Assembly: GCF_023509525.1 (NCBI RefSeq) | Contig: NZ_JAKNCJ010000001.1 | Location: 372,001-436,000, forward strand | From: Brachybacterium equifaecis | GTDB taxonomy: Bacteria; Actinomycetota; Actinomycetes; Actinomycetales; Dermabacteraceae | Reading direction: 5' to 3' | Length of the DNA: 64,000 nucleotides | Part shown: positions 35,659 through 44,963 of the stretch, one piece after another | Layout of the letters: each line of letters starts with the position of its first letter | Position numbering within the stretch: the stretch's first letter is position 1 | Notes under the pieces: generated by a model | What the model saw: only the letters and a program-made list of their open reading frames with translations | What the model was told of the DNA's origin: nothing | Database searches by the model: none | Program-made: the position numbers and the translations under genes

Positions 35659-38600
35659 TCAGGCCCGCGCCACCGACACGGTCACCGCGCCGCCCGCGAC
35701 CTTCTCGCTCGCGCTGTGCGCGCCCGCTGCCGGCTCGGCGGGGACCTGCAGGTCCGTAGCGAGCACCTCCGCGGCGACGAGATCGCGATGCGCGGCGACG
35801 GCGGCGACGACCGCCTCATCGCCGGCGACCGTCAGGCGGATCCGGTCGGAGACGTCGAGCCCGGCCTCGCGGCGGGCCTGCTGGATCGCACGGATCACGT
35901 CACGGGCCGTGCCCTCGGCCTCGAGCTCCGGAGTGAGCGCGGTGTCCAGGACGACGAAGTTCCCGCCGCGCAGGACGCCGATCGCGGTGCCTTCGGACTG
36001 CGAGGAGCTGCCGGCGACGAGATCGAGGGTGTACTCCCCCTCCTCGAGCGCGAGCCCGCCGGAGGTGACCACGCCGTTCTCATCGACGGACCAGTCCCCC
36101 GTCTTCGACCCCTTGATGACGACCTGCACGTTCTTGCCGAGACGGGGCCCGGCGGCGCGTGCGTTGACGCTGAGCCGCTGCTCGACGCCCATCGCCTGGG
36201 CCTCGGGGCTCGCCACGTCGAGCAGGCGCACGTGCTTCACGTTCAGCTCGTCGGCGATGATCCCGGTGAAGTCGGCGAGCGCCTGCGGATCGGAGGTGAC
36301 GACGGTCAGCTCGGCGAGCGGGAGGCGGGCGCGCAGGCCCTCCTTCTTGCGCAGCGAGTTGCCGACGCCGGCGACCTGGCGCACGAGGTCCATGCGGGCC
36401 ACGAGCTCCGGGTCGCGCGGGAACTGCACGGCATCCGGCCAGTCGGTCAGGTGCACGGAGCGCCCGCCCGTGAGCTGCTGCCAGATCTCCTCGGTGACCA
36501 TCGGCAGCAGCGGAGCCGCCACCCGGCACAGGGTCTCCAGGCACGTGGAGAGCACGTCGATCGCCTCGGCGTCCCCCTCCCAGAAGCGGTCGCGCGAACG
36601 GCGCACGTACCAGTTCGTGAGCATGTCCAGGTGGTCCTGGATCAGCTCGGCGGCCTCGGCCAGCTCGAGGCGCTCGAACGCGCCCCGCACGGACTCCACC
36701 AGCGCGCCCGTGCGGGCGAGGAGGTAGCGGTCCATCACGTCGGCCGCTTCGAAGCGCGGCTGGCCGGTGTAGCCGGCGGGACGGCCATCCGCGTCCTTCT
36801 CCCCGGCGGCGTTCGCGTACAGCGCCAGGAAGTACCAGACGTTCCACAGCGGCAGCACGGTCTGGCGCACGGCCTCGCGGATCTTCGGCTCGTCGACCAC
36901 GAGGTTGCCGCCGCGCAGGATCGGAGAGCTCATGAGGAACCAGCGCATCGCGTCGGCCCCGTAGAGGTCGAACATCTCGCGCACATCGGGGTAGTTGCGC
37001 AGCGACTTGCTCATCTTCTGGCCGTCCTCGCCGAGCACGATGCCGTGGCAGATGACGGAGGTGAACGCCGGGCGGTCGAACAGGGCGGTGGAGAGCACGT
37101 GCATGACGTAGAACCAGCCGCGGGTCTGCCCGATGTACTCGACGATGAAGTCGGCGGGGTTGTGCGACTCGAACCAGTCGGTGTTCTCGAAGGGGTAGTG
37201 CACCTGGGCGTACGGCATCGAGCCGGAGTCGAACCAGACGTCGAACACGTCGGTGACGCGGCGCATCGCGGACTTCCCCGTGGGGTCGTCCGGGTTCGGG
37301 CGCGTGAGGTCGTCGATGTAGGGGCGGTGGAGATTCACCTCGCCGTTCTCGTCCAGCGGCAGGCGGCCGAAGGCCTCCTCGATCTCCGCGAGCGAGCCGT
37401 AGACCTCGACGCGCGGATGGTTCGCGTCGTCGCTCTTCCACACCGGGATCGGGGAGCCCCAGTAGCGGTTGCGCGAGATCGCCCAGTCGCGGGCACCCTC
37501 GAGCCACTTCCCGAACTGGCCGTCCTTGACGTTGCCCGGGACCCACTCGATCTGCTCGTTCAGCTCGAGCATGCGCGCACGCTGATCGGCGACCTTGATG
37601 TACCAGGAGCTCACGGCCTTGTAGATCAGCGGGTTCCGGCAGCGCCAGCAGTGCGGGTAGGAGTGCACGTAGCTGGCCTCGCGCAGGAGGCGGCCGGCGC
37701 GCTGGAGGTTCCGGATGATCGGCCGGTTCGCCTCGAACACCTGCAGCCCGGCGATCTCGTCGAGCTCGGTGCCGCGGAAGTAGTCCAGGAACTGTGCGCC
37801 GTCGTCCACGGAGACGACCACGGGGATGCCGTACTCGGCGTTGACCTGCTGGTCGATCTCGCCGTAGGCGGTCGCCTGGTGGACCACGCCCGTGCCGTCG
37901 TCGGTGGAGACGTAATCGGCGACCGTCACGATCCAGGCGTTCTCGAGCCCCCACCGCGCGGGATCGGCGGAGTAGACGCTCCACAGCGGCTCGTAGGAGA
38001 CGTGCTCGAGCTCGCGACCGGCGAACGTGCGCGGCTCGAGAGCGGCGAGGACGCTCTCGGCGTCGTCGTAGCCGAGCTCCTTCGCATAGGAGCCGATGAG
38101 CTCCTTCACCATGAGGTAGCGGGAGGCGCCGGGGGCGGAGCCGTCGGCCGCACCGTTCGGTCCCGCGGGCACGACGACGTACGTCAGCTCGGGGCCGACG
38201 GCGAGCGAGAAGTTCGTCGGCAGGGTCCAGGGCGTGGTCGTCCAGGCGAGAGCCTTCACCCCCGCGAGGCCGAGGCTCTCGGCTTTCTCGCCGGTGAAGG
38301 GCAGGGTGACCGTGACGGTCTGGTCCTGGCGCTCCTGGTAGACGTCGTCGTCCATGCGCAGCTCGTGCGCGGACAGCGGCGTCTGGTCCTTCCAGCAGTA
38401 GGGCAGCACGTAGTAGCCCTCGTAGGCACGGCCCTTGTCGTACAGCGTCTTGAAGGCCCACAGCACCGACTCCATGAAGGAGGGGTCCAGAGTCTTGTAG
38501 TCGTTCTCGAAGTCGACCCAGCGGGCCTGGCGGGTGACGTACTCCTCCCACTCCTTCGTGTACTTCAGCACCGAGGCGCGGGCGGCGTTGTTGAACGCCT

Positions 38601-38955
38601 GGACGCCCATCTCCTCGATCTCGCGCTTCTCGGTCATGCCGAGCTCGCGCATGGCCTCGAGCTCGGCCGGCAGGCCGTGGGTGTCCCAGCCGAAGCGGCG
38701 GTCGACCTTCTTTCCGTTCATCGTCTGGAAGCGCGGCACGACGTCCTTCACGAAGCCCGTGAGAAGGTGGCCGTAGTGGGGCAGGCCGTTGGCGAAGGGA
38801 GGGCCGTCGTAGAAGACGAACTCCTCGGCGCCCTCGCGCTGCGCGATGGAGGCGCGGAAGGTGTCGTCCTCGCGCCAGAACTCGATGATCCGGTTCTCGA
38901 GCGCGGGCAGGTTCGGCGAGGGGACGAGCGGGTCTCCGCTGAGGGGGTAGACCAT
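35659..38955 (-). CDS. ileS: Isoleucyl-tRNA synthetase
   Basis: 1098 aa. The class I signature is PFANGLPHYGHLL (HYGH form) and the second is KMSKSLRN. The editing domain and C-terminal anticodon domain are complete. The HYGH motif and length fit the eukaryote-like IleRS2 type found in many actinobacteria, which as a group is known for low mupirocin sensitivity; that is inference for this protein. The ATG at 38955 has GGAGG 5 nt upstream and lies behind a T-box leader. Longer upstream readings would pass through the leader. Confidence 0.98.
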   Translation of the reverse strand: MVYPLSGDPLVPSPNLPALENRIIEFWREDDTFRASIAQREGAEEFVFYDGPPFANGLPHYGHLLTGFVKDVVPRFQTMNGKKVDRRFGWDTHGLPAELEAMRELGMTEKREIEEMGVQAFNNAARASVLKYTKEWEEYVTRQARWVDFENDYKTLDPSFMESVLWAFKTLYDKGRAYEGYYVLPYCWKDQTPLSAHELRMDDDVYQERQDQTVTVTLPFTGEKAESLGLAGVKALAWTTTPWTLPTNFSLAVGPELTYVVVPAGPNGAADGSAPGASRYLMVKELIGSYAKELGYDDAESVLAALEPRTFAGRELEHVSYEPLWSVYSADPARWGLENAWIVTVADYVSTDDGTGVVHQATAYGEIDQQVNAEYGIPVVVSVDDGAQFLDYFRGTELDEIAGLQVFEANRPIIRNLQRAGRLLREASYVHSYPHCWRCRNPLIYKAVSSWYIKVADQRARMLELNEQIEWVPGNVKDGQFGKWLEGARDWAISRNRYWGSPIPVWKSDDANHPRVEVYGSLAEIEEAFGRLPLDENGEVNLHRPYIDDLTRPNPDDPTGKSAMRRVTDVFDVWFDSGSMPYAQVHYPFENTDWFESHNPADFIVEYIGQTRGWFYVMHVLSTALFDRPAFTSVICHGIVLGEDGQKMSKSLRNYPDVREMFDLYGADAMRWFLMSSPILRGGNLVVDEPKIREAVRQTVLPLWNVWYFLALYANAAGEKDADGRPAGYTGQPRFEAADVMDRYLLARTGALVESVRGAFERLELAEAAELIQDHLDMLTNWYVRRSRDRFWEGDAEAIDVLSTCLETLCRVAAPLLPMVTEEIWQQLTGGRSVHLTDWPDAVQFPRDPELVARMDLVRQVAGVGNSLRKKEGLRARLPLAELTVVTSDPQALADFTGIIADELNVKHVRLLDVASPEAQAMGVEQRLSVNARAAGPRLGKNVQVVIKGSKTGDWSVDENGVVTSGGLALEEGEYTLDLVAGSSSQSEGTAIGVLRGGNFVVLDTALTPELEAEGTARDVIRAIQQARREAGLDVSDRIRLTVAGDEAVVAAVAAHRDLVAAEVLATDLQVPAEPAAGAHSASEKVAGGAVTVSVARA

Positions 38956-38959
38956 GAGG

Positions 38960-39150
38960 ACCTCCGAGGGGCGGTGGTGGCGGACTTCTGCGACGCTGCC
39001 CGAGGACGCCTCCCGCCTCGCCGGGTGGGCGAGGGCGGCACGCGCGGTACCACCTCGGTTGATGCCCCTGCTCCGCAGGCTCTGCGCGCCGGGGCGCCCA
39101 GGGCCGACGGGGGCATCCCCTCGATCCTCAGCTGTGACGGGCTGGTCCCG
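38960..39150 (-). ncRNA. T-box leader of ileS
   Basis: On the minus strand the conserved T-box AGGTGGTACCGCG lies at 39055-39043 (UGGU would pair with the ACCA end of tRNA-Ile, whose discriminator base is A), followed by GTGCCGCCCTCGCCC pairing partners. Upstream, in the Stem I region (about 39080-39150), an ATC triplet occurs in GAGGATCGAGGGG, a candidate specifier for the Ile codon AUC. The short Stem I fits the ultrashort T-boxes of actinobacterial ileS genes. No U-run terminator is present, and the GGAGG ribosome-binding site follows, so translational control is more likely than attenuation. Confidence 0.85.
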
Positions 39151-39157
39151 GCGGGTT

Positions 39158-39619
39158 CTACTGGGCTCGGCTCCCTGGCACCGGACCATCCGCCTGCGCG
39201 GGGGCGTCCTCGATGTCAGGGGAAGAGCTGTTCTTCCCGCGGCTCTCCGGTGATGGCCGGGTCGGTGCCGATGAAGTCATCCTAGCCTCCCTCCGCCCGG
39301 AGACCGGGTCGGGGTCCTCCTGCCCCTCAGCCCGCTGCACGGGCACGAGGGCAGCGGCCGCGAGCGAGACGGCGAGCGCGAGCACGAGGCCCGGCAGGAG
39401 CAGCCACAGCGGCGCCGCCTGCCCGAGCGCCCAGATGCCGACGATGACCAGGGCGGCGAGGATCCAGAAGACTCCGATGCCGACGGTGAGGGGACGGCGC
39501 CGCGTCGGGGGCGCTGGGGGCTCGACGGATCCGGGACCCCTGGGTGCGGACGCCGCGTCGACGCCGACGAGCTGGTCTGCGCCCGGCATCGTGGCCGGGC
39601 TGGGTGCTGCGGTGCTCAT
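39158..39619 (-). CDS. Small two-pass membrane protein
   Basis: 153 aa. Two hydrophobic segments (about 46-66 and 70-93), a Pro/Ala-rich N terminus and a polar C terminus. No domain recognised. It overlaps the PspC-domain gene by 4 nt, so it is its operon partner. The stop falls at the start of the ileS leader. Confidence 0.75.
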   Translation of the reverse strand: MSTAAPSPATMPGADQLVGVDAASAPRGPGSVEPPAPPTRRRPLTVGIGVFWILAALVIVGIWALGQAAPLWLLLPGLVLALAVSLAAAALVPVQRAEGQEDPDPVSGRREARMTSSAPTRPSPESRGKNSSSPDIEDAPAQADGPVPGSRAQ

Positions 39620-41244
39620 GATCCGCTCCTCGTGTAGATGACGTCACCGGCGGCGATGCTCCCGGTGAGATGGACTCCGATCTCGCCCGGATCCACGCCG
39701 TGCTCGAGCGCAGGAGCCTGGCCTCCCACGGTGCCGATCGCGGGCACGAGGTCCGAGGTGAAGGGGGTTCTCTCGGGAGGGAGGATCACGGTCACCCTGC
39801 CGACGGGGCGGGTGCAGTAGACGAACATGTGCAGCGACATCGGCTCCGGCTCCGAGGCATAGGGGTCGAATTCGGCGGGGGCATCTCCTCCGCCGTCGCT
39901 CGCCGGGGCGCCTCCCCCGTCGCTCGCGGCCGCCGGCTCCTCGCCGTCGGGAGCCGCGGCCGGATCCTCCGGCGCAGCGGGGCCGCCTGCCGCAGCATGA
40001 TCGGCCTCCCACATCGCGACCGCGCTCTCGCGATCAGCGGGCACCTCGAGACCGGAGAGATCCACGACCACGGGCTGGGCGAGCGTGGAGGCGTCCTGCC
40101 CGCCGCAGACGTCCACGAATCCACCCGGCGCGTACTGATCCACGGTGAAGATCGCGGGCTCCGCTCTCGGGTCGAAGGTCAGCCGCGCCCAGCCCGCGCC
40201 GAGGACGAGGACGGGCAGCGCTGCCAGGGCGACCAGGGCGGTGCCGACGGCGCGCTGGCCGCGCAGACCCGCCCAGATCATCAGCATGCCCGCCGTCACG
40301 AGCACCGCTGCGGCGGTCCCGCCGGCGATCCACGCAGCAGGCAGCGGCGCACCGTCGGGGACCCAGGACGCACTGCTCTGGAGCAGAGCGAGTCCCGCGA
40401 CGGCGAGCGCGCCGACGGCCAGGAGCGCGGTTGCTCGCAGCAGGTGGGGCCGCAGCGAGATGGGCGACCGAGGGGCGCGAGAGGAGGCCTCATCGAGCCT
40501 CGGAGCGTCGGGCTGCTCTGACTGCGCCGCCTCGGGGGCCGACGGGACCGACGCGACCGGGCGCACCGACGCGCTGGCGAGAGCCCACGGTGCGCGGCGT
40601 GCGTGCTCCTGCATCACGGCGGCGAGCTCTTCGGGACCGACGACACCGGCGCGCTCGCCGAGCCCTCCCAGGAGGTACGCCAGCCGGGCGCGCTGAGCGC
40701 GTCGCGCGGAGACCGCGACCGCGGTGACCAGCGGCACCAGGACGAGAACGACGAGCACGGGCAGAGTCCGCAGCTCGGTGAGGAGCAGGAGCATCCAGAT
40801 CAGGGCGCCGATGCCGGCAGGGATCATCGCCATCACGATCAGCACGTCCCCGGTGGTGCCGGTCCCCCGCCGCACGGGCTGCGCGGCATCGGGTCTCTGC
40901 CCGGCGCCACCAGGCTGTGCTGCGGGCTGGACCGCAGGCGGGAAGGCCGGCAGCAGGAGCAGGCCCAGCAGATACAGCAGCGGACCGATCCCCAGCAGCG
41001 TGAGGAGCACGGCGAGGGCGCGGATCATCGCCGCCGGGACTCCCCATGCCGCCCCCAGCGCAGCGCACACGCCGCCGGTGAATCCCGCAGCCGGGTCCCG
41101 GAGCACCCCCGTGCGCAGGGCGCGCTCGGCCGGGGAGCCATGGGCGGGGACGATGAGTGCGCGCACCGCGGGGCGGATGGGGTCCTCGGGCGCACCGGGG
41201 GCACCGGTCGCACCGGGCGGGACGGGAGGCGGGAACTCGCTCAT
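39616..41244 (-). CDS. PspC-domain multi-pass membrane protein
   Basis: 542 aa. After a Pro/Gly-rich tail the PspC domain spans about 48-95 (GVLRDPAAGFTGGVCAALGAAWGV then AVLLTLLGIGPLLYLLGLLLLPAF). Two further membrane hairpins follow (about 130-175 and 265-330). The last third holds a Pro/Ala/Asp/Gly-rich acidic insert, then CTRPVGRVTVILPP and a C-terminal domain ending YTRSGS, similar to the Toast_rack/DUF-type ends of PspC proteins in actinobacteria. It is divergent from the PspC-domain sensor kinase at 41378 and separated by 133 nt. PspC proteins sense membrane stress. Confidence 0.85.
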   Translation of the reverse strand: MSEFPPPVPPGATGAPGAPEDPIRPAVRALIVPAHGSPAERALRTGVLRDPAAGFTGGVCAALGAAWGVPAAMIRALAVLLTLLGIGPLLYLLGLLLLPAFPPAVQPAAQPGGAGQRPDAAQPVRRGTGTTGDVLIVMAMIPAGIGALIWMLLLLTELRTLPVLVVLVLVPLVTAVAVSARRAQRARLAYLLGGLGERAGVVGPEELAAVMQEHARRAPWALASASVRPVASVPSAPEAAQSEQPDAPRLDEASSRAPRSPISLRPHLLRATALLAVGALAVAGLALLQSSASWVPDGAPLPAAWIAGGTAAAVLVTAGMLMIWAGLRGQRAVGTALVALAALPVLVLGAGWARLTFDPRAEPAIFTVDQYAPGGFVDVCGGQDASTLAQPVVVDLSGLEVPADRESAVAMWEADHAAAGGPAAPEDPAAAPDGEEPAAASDGGGAPASDGGGDAPAEFDPYASEPEPMSLHMFVYCTRPVGRVTVILPPERTPFTSDLVPAIGTVGGQAPALEHGVDPGEIGVHLTGSIAAGDVIYTRSGS

Positions 41245-41365
41245 GCAGCCATCCTCTCCGGCGCCGCGGGCCGGAGGTGCCAGATCGGCCCCGCTTCTCC
41301 CCGGGCTCATCCCGGAGGTTCCCCGGAGCGAGCGCACCAGGGCACGGATCTCCGTTCGGCGCAGG

Positions 41366-41371
41366 CATGAT
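41366..41371 (+). promoter_or_regulatory. -10 CATGAT for the sensor-kinase transcript
   Basis: CATGAT followed by GGGCCC and then the ATG at 41378, a leaderless spacing with no ribosome-binding site between. Weaker than the TANNNT cases. Confidence 0.4.
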
Positions 41372-41377
41372 GGGCCC

Positions 41378-42769
41378 ATGCCCACCCTGATCCTCCCCTC
41401 GGCCGAGGCCTGGAACCGCCATCCGCGCCGAGCCGTCCTCACCGGCACCTGCGCGGCGCTCGCCGCGGTGCTCGAGATCTCCCCTGCGCTGCTGCGCGGA
41501 GCGTGCGCGATCAGCGCGGTGCTCACCTGCACGCTCCTGCCGGTGATCGCCGTGGAGGACCTCTCCTACCCCGGGCACATCGGCGTCACGCGCGGAATGC
41601 TCCTGCTCGCAGCAGCGCCGCTGGTCGCCTACGTTCTGGCCTGGGCGACGCTCCCGGGCGATGACGCCCTGCAGCGTCGCCGTGCGATGGCGGCGGTGCT
41701 GTCCCCGATCGCCGGCCGCCCCGCGCAGAGCGCGAACGCTCCCCTGGCGGGGGCTCGACCCCAGCCGCTGCTGCTGCTGCGATGGCTGTGCCTGGCCGCT
41801 GCGAGCGGTCTCGTGGTCGCCGTGCTGGTGATGGGCGCGTTCGGCCCGGCGATGGCCGCGATCAGCTCCTGGTACGGCATCGCCCTGCACCTGCTCGCCT
41901 TCTGCCTCGCGGTTCCGGCCGCGGGCCTCGTGCTCGGACTGCTCCCGCTGAGCCTGCTCGATGCCGCACGGGCAGAGGGTGCCGCGCGCGTGCCCCTGCC
42001 CGCGATCGCTGCTCTCGCGCTCGCGCTGGCCGCTCTGGCCCTCGGGGCCCTCGCCGTCGTGGGGGTGAGCTTCGGTCCCGGCGCCATGATCGGCACGGCG
42101 ATCGTCATCGCCGGCACCGCGCTGCTCGCCTCGCTCCTCGTCATCCCCTGGGGCCGGCACCTGTGGCGCGCGGTGCGCGAAGAGGCCGGTGAGCGCGCGC
42201 TCGTGCAGCAGCGCAGCGAGTTCACCGCCCATCTGCACGACTCCGTGCTGCAGACCCTGACCGTGCTGCAGCGCCCCGGCACGGAACCGGCCACCGTGCG
42301 TCACCTCGCCCGGCAGCAGGAGCGCGAGCTGCGGCGATGGCTCTACCGGGCCGGGGCCGCGGAGCCCGGCGCGCCGGAGGATCTGCGCGGGGCCGTGGAG
42401 GCGCTCGCCGCGGAGCTCGAGGATCTCCACGGGATGGACGTGCATGCGGTCGTCGTCGGCGATGCCCCGGTGACCGAGGATCTCCGCCCGCTCCTGGCGG
42501 CCCTGCGCGAAGCGGCGTCGAACGCCTGCCGCCATGGTCGCGATGGGGTGGACCTGTTCGTGGATGTCGATGCGGCGCGGGTGGAGGCGTTCGTGCGGGA
42601 TCGCGGTCCCGGCTTCGACCTGGACTCCGTCCCGCCCGACCGCCTGGGCGTGCGCGAATCGATCATCGGCCGCATGCGTCGCGCAGGGGGTAGCGCGCAG
42701 GTGCATCCGGGTCCCGGTGGAGGCACGGAGGTGGCCCTGCTCCTCCCCCGCGGCAGGAGGACGGCATGA
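41378..42769 (+). CDS. PspC-domain sensor histidine kinase (NarL/LiaS type)
   Basis: 463 aa. Residues about 14-50 (RAVLTGTCAALAAVLEISPALLRGA) form a PspC-like domain, followed by about six membrane segments to about 265. Then a HisKA_3-like segment EFTAHLHDSVLQTLTVLQRPG (phospho-His in HLHD) and a HATPase domain with REAASNACRHG and RDRGPGFDLDSVPPDRLGVRESIIGRM. It overlaps the response regulator by 4 nt. Divergent from a PspC-domain membrane protein, it matches the PspC-coupled envelope-stress systems of actinobacteria. Confidence 0.9.
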   Translation: MPTLILPSAEAWNRHPRRAVLTGTCAALAAVLEISPALLRGACAISAVLTCTLLPVIAVEDLSYPGHIGVTRGMLLLAAAPLVAYVLAWATLPGDDALQRRRAMAAVLSPIAGRPAQSANAPLAGARPQPLLLLRWLCLAAASGLVVAVLVMGAFGPAMAAISSWYGIALHLLAFCLAVPAAGLVLGLLPLSLLDAARAEGAARVPLPAIAALALALAALALGALAVVGVSFGPGAMIGTAIVIAGTALLASLLVIPWGRHLWRAVREEAGERALVQQRSEFTAHLHDSVLQTLTVLQRPGTEPATVRHLARQQERELRRWLYRAGAAEPGAPEDLRGAVEALAAELEDLHGMDVHAVVVGDAPVTEDLRPLLAALREAASNACRHGRDGVDLFVDVDAARVEAFVRDRGPGFDLDSVPPDRLGVRESIIGRMRRAGGSAQVHPGPGGGTEVALLLPRGRRTA

Positions 42770-43437
42770 GCGCCCGCCCGATCCGCGTGCTGGTGGTCGA
42801 TGACCACCGGATCTTCGCCGCCGGCGTCTCCGGGGAGATCACCGCCCACGACCCGGGCCTCGCGGTCGTCGGCCAGGCCGATGACGTGGAGTCCGCCATC
42901 GCCGCCGCGCAGAGGCTTCGGCCCGATGTGGTGCTGCTGGATGTGCACCTGCCCGGGGGCCTGGGCGGCGGAGGCGCCGAGGTCGCCGACGCGCTGCATG
43001 AGCTCACCACCGCCGCGGGCGAGCCCGTGCGCGCGCTCGCCCTGTCGGTCTCCGACGCGGAGGACGACGTCCTCGCGGTGATCCGAGCGGGGGCGCGCGG
43101 ATACGTCACCAAGTCGATCCTGCCTGCGGATCTGGTCGCGGCGATCCGCAGAGTCGCCGAGGGCGATGCGGTCTTCTCCCCGCGCCTGGCGGGATTCGTG
43201 CTCGACGCCTTCCGGGGGACGGCTCCGCCCGTGCCCACCGAGCTGGATCTCCTCTCCCCGCGCGAGCAGGAGGTCATGAAGCTCATCGCCCGCGGATACA
43301 CGTACCGCGAGGCGGGGTCGGCGCTGTTCATCTCCGACCGCACGGTCGAGAGCCACGTCTCCAGCGTCCTGCGCAAGCTCCAGCTCACGAACCGCCGCGA
43401 GCTCGCACGCTGGGCGAGGGACCGCCGCGTCATCTGA
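42766..43437 (+). CDS. LuxR/NarL-family response regulator
   Basis: 223 aa. The receiver domain (1-125) has VLVVDDHR and the phosphorylated Asp in VVLLDVHLPG, with AGARGYVTKS near its end. The LuxR-type HTH (about 155-215) reads DLLSPREQEVMKLIARGYTYREAGSALFISDRTVESHVSSVLRKL. It is coupled to the PspC-domain kinase by the 4-nt overlap. Likely targets include the divergent PspC operon, by analogy. Confidence 0.95.
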   Translation: MSARPIRVLVVDDHRIFAAGVSGEITAHDPGLAVVGQADDVESAIAAAQRLRPDVVLLDVHLPGGLGGGGAEVADALHELTTAAGEPVRALALSVSDAEDDVLAVIRAGARGYVTKSILPADLVAAIRRVAEGDAVFSPRLAGFVLDAFRGTAPPVPTELDLLSPREQEVMKLIARGYTYREAGSALFISDRTVESHVSSVLRKLQLTNRRELARWARDRRVI

Positions 43438-43463
43438 CGCGACCCCCGCGCGCGCTGCAGCGC

Positions 43464-44963
43464 TCAGTCCGCGAGCGGCAGGCGGACGGTGAACACCGTG
43501 CGCCCAGGGCGGCTGTCGACCTCGATCGCGCCCCCATGGGCTTCGGTGATCGCCTTCACGATGGGCAGACCGAGCCCCGTGGTGCCCTCGCTCCCGGAGC
43601 GGGCGGCGTCCGCACGGGTGAAGCGGGCGAAGACGTCCCCCGTGCGCGCGGCGTCGATCCCGGGGCCGTCGTCCTCGACGCGCAGCACGGCGCTCCTCTG
43701 TTCAGCGGCCAGCCCCGCACGCACCGTCGTGCCGAGCGGAGTGTGCTTGCGCGCGTTCGACAGGAGGTTGACGACGATCTGCGAGAGCTGGCGCGCATCG
43801 CCGCGCACCTGGATCGTCTCCTCGGGGACGTCGATCCGCCACTCGTGGTCCGGCGCGGTGACCTGCGCGTCCATCACCGCGTCCAGCACGATCTCTGCGA
43901 GATCGACCTCGGTGAGCGCGGCCTGCGCCCCTTCGTCGAGCCGCGCGAGGAGGAGCAGGTCCTCCACGAGCGCGGTCATCCGGTGCGACTGCGCCTCCAG
44001 GCGCTCCACGGACTGCTCGCCGTGGGGCGTCAGCTCCTCCGTCAGCCGGATCATCTCCGTGTACCCGCGGATCGCGGTGAGCGGGGTGCGCAGCTCGTGC
44101 GAGGCGTCGGCGATGAAGCGCCGCATCCCCTCCTCGGTGCGCTGTCGCGTCTCGAGCGCGCCCTCCACGTTCTCCAGCAGCAGGTTCAGCGCCCTGCCCA
44201 CCTCTCCCGCCTCGGTCCCGCTGCGAGCGATCCGGTCGTCGACGCGGGAGGCGATGACCACGTCGCCGCGCGCGAGCGGCATGTCGGCCACCTGCCCGGC
44301 GACGGCGGACACCTCCTCGAGCGGTCGCAGGGTGCGGCGCACGATGAGCGAGCCGAGGATGCCCGTGGCCAGGAGCGCCAGCAGGCTCGCCCCGACGAGC
44401 GTGAGGTCCAGGCGCGCGAGCGTGGAGCGGAGCGGATCGAGCGGGAGCCCGGCGAGCACCTGCTGGCCGCCGGGACCGCGGCCGAGCCGGAAGGTGTACT
44501 CCCCGAGGCCGTCGGCGGCGAGGTCCACGGTCCCGCGGTCACCGTCGGTGTCCGCGACGGCCGCCTGCAGAGGGGCGAGATCGCTGATCGCGTGGACCGT
44601 GCCGCCGGCATCCCGCCAGCTCGCGCTGACCACGGCGCCGTCGGCATCGAGCACGGCGGTGAGCTCGAACTCGCCGGAGCCCGGGGCCCCGCCCGGGGTC
44701 CCCGCTCCTCCTGCCCCACCTGCCCCTCCGGCGTCGTCCGCACCGCCGGCGTCATCGGGGCCGACGGCGGAGCCGGGACCGGCGGCGCGCTGCGCGGCGC
44801 GCTGGAGCTGGGCGTCGAGCTGCGTGTGCAGCTGGCTCGACACGGAGATGTGGGTGATCAGCGAGAGCGCGAGGCACATCGTCGCGACCGTGGCGAGCAG
44901 GAGGAGCACGAGGGTGCGCCGCAGGCTCGCGCGGCGGCCTGCGAGGTGGGGCCTGGCGCTCAT
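43464..44963 (-). CDS. Sensor histidine kinase (HAMP-HisKA)
   Basis: 499 aa. The first membrane segment is about 16-38, an extracytoplasmic sensor of about 150 residues holds a Gly/Ala/Asp-rich repeat insert (GGADDAGGAGGAGGAG), the second membrane segment is about 195-215, then HAMP, HisKA FIADASHELRTPLTAIRGYTEM and HATPase with NLLSNARKHT, DDGPGI and GTTGLGLPIVKAI. It overlaps the regulator by 4 nt. Signal unknown. Confidence 0.95.
   Translation of the reverse strand: MSARPHLAGRRASLRRTLVLLLLATVATMCLALSLITHISVSSQLHTQLDAQLQRAAQRAAGPGSAVGPDDAGGADDAGGAGGAGGAGTPGGAPGSGEFELTAVLDADGAVVSASWRDAGGTVHAISDLAPLQAAVADTDGDRGTVDLAADGLGEYTFRLGRGPGGQQVLAGLPLDPLRSTLARLDLTLVGASLLALLATGILGSLIVRRTLRPLEEVSAVAGQVADMPLARGDVVIASRVDDRIARSGTEAGEVGRALNLLLENVEGALETRQRTEEGMRRFIADASHELRTPLTAIRGYTEMIRLTEELTPHGEQSVERLEAQSHRMTALVEDLLLLARLDEGAQAALTEVDLAEIVLDAVMDAQVTAPDHEWRIDVPEETIQVRGDARQLSQIVVNLLSNARKHTPLGTTVRAGLAAEQRSAVLRVEDDGPGIDAARTGDVFARFTRADAARSGSEGTTGLGLPIVKAITEAHGGAIEVDSRPGRTVFTVRLPLAD

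Noticed and set aside
39158-39189. ileS frame extended into the T-box leader
   Set aside because: The leader is RNA-structured, and the ATG at 38955 has GGAGG; the extension has no family similarity.
33850-39285. A very long plus-strand open frame over the SLH and ileS genes
   Set aside because: It is antisense to ileS and the SLH gene; such open frames arise from G+C-rich codon usage and have no domain similarity.
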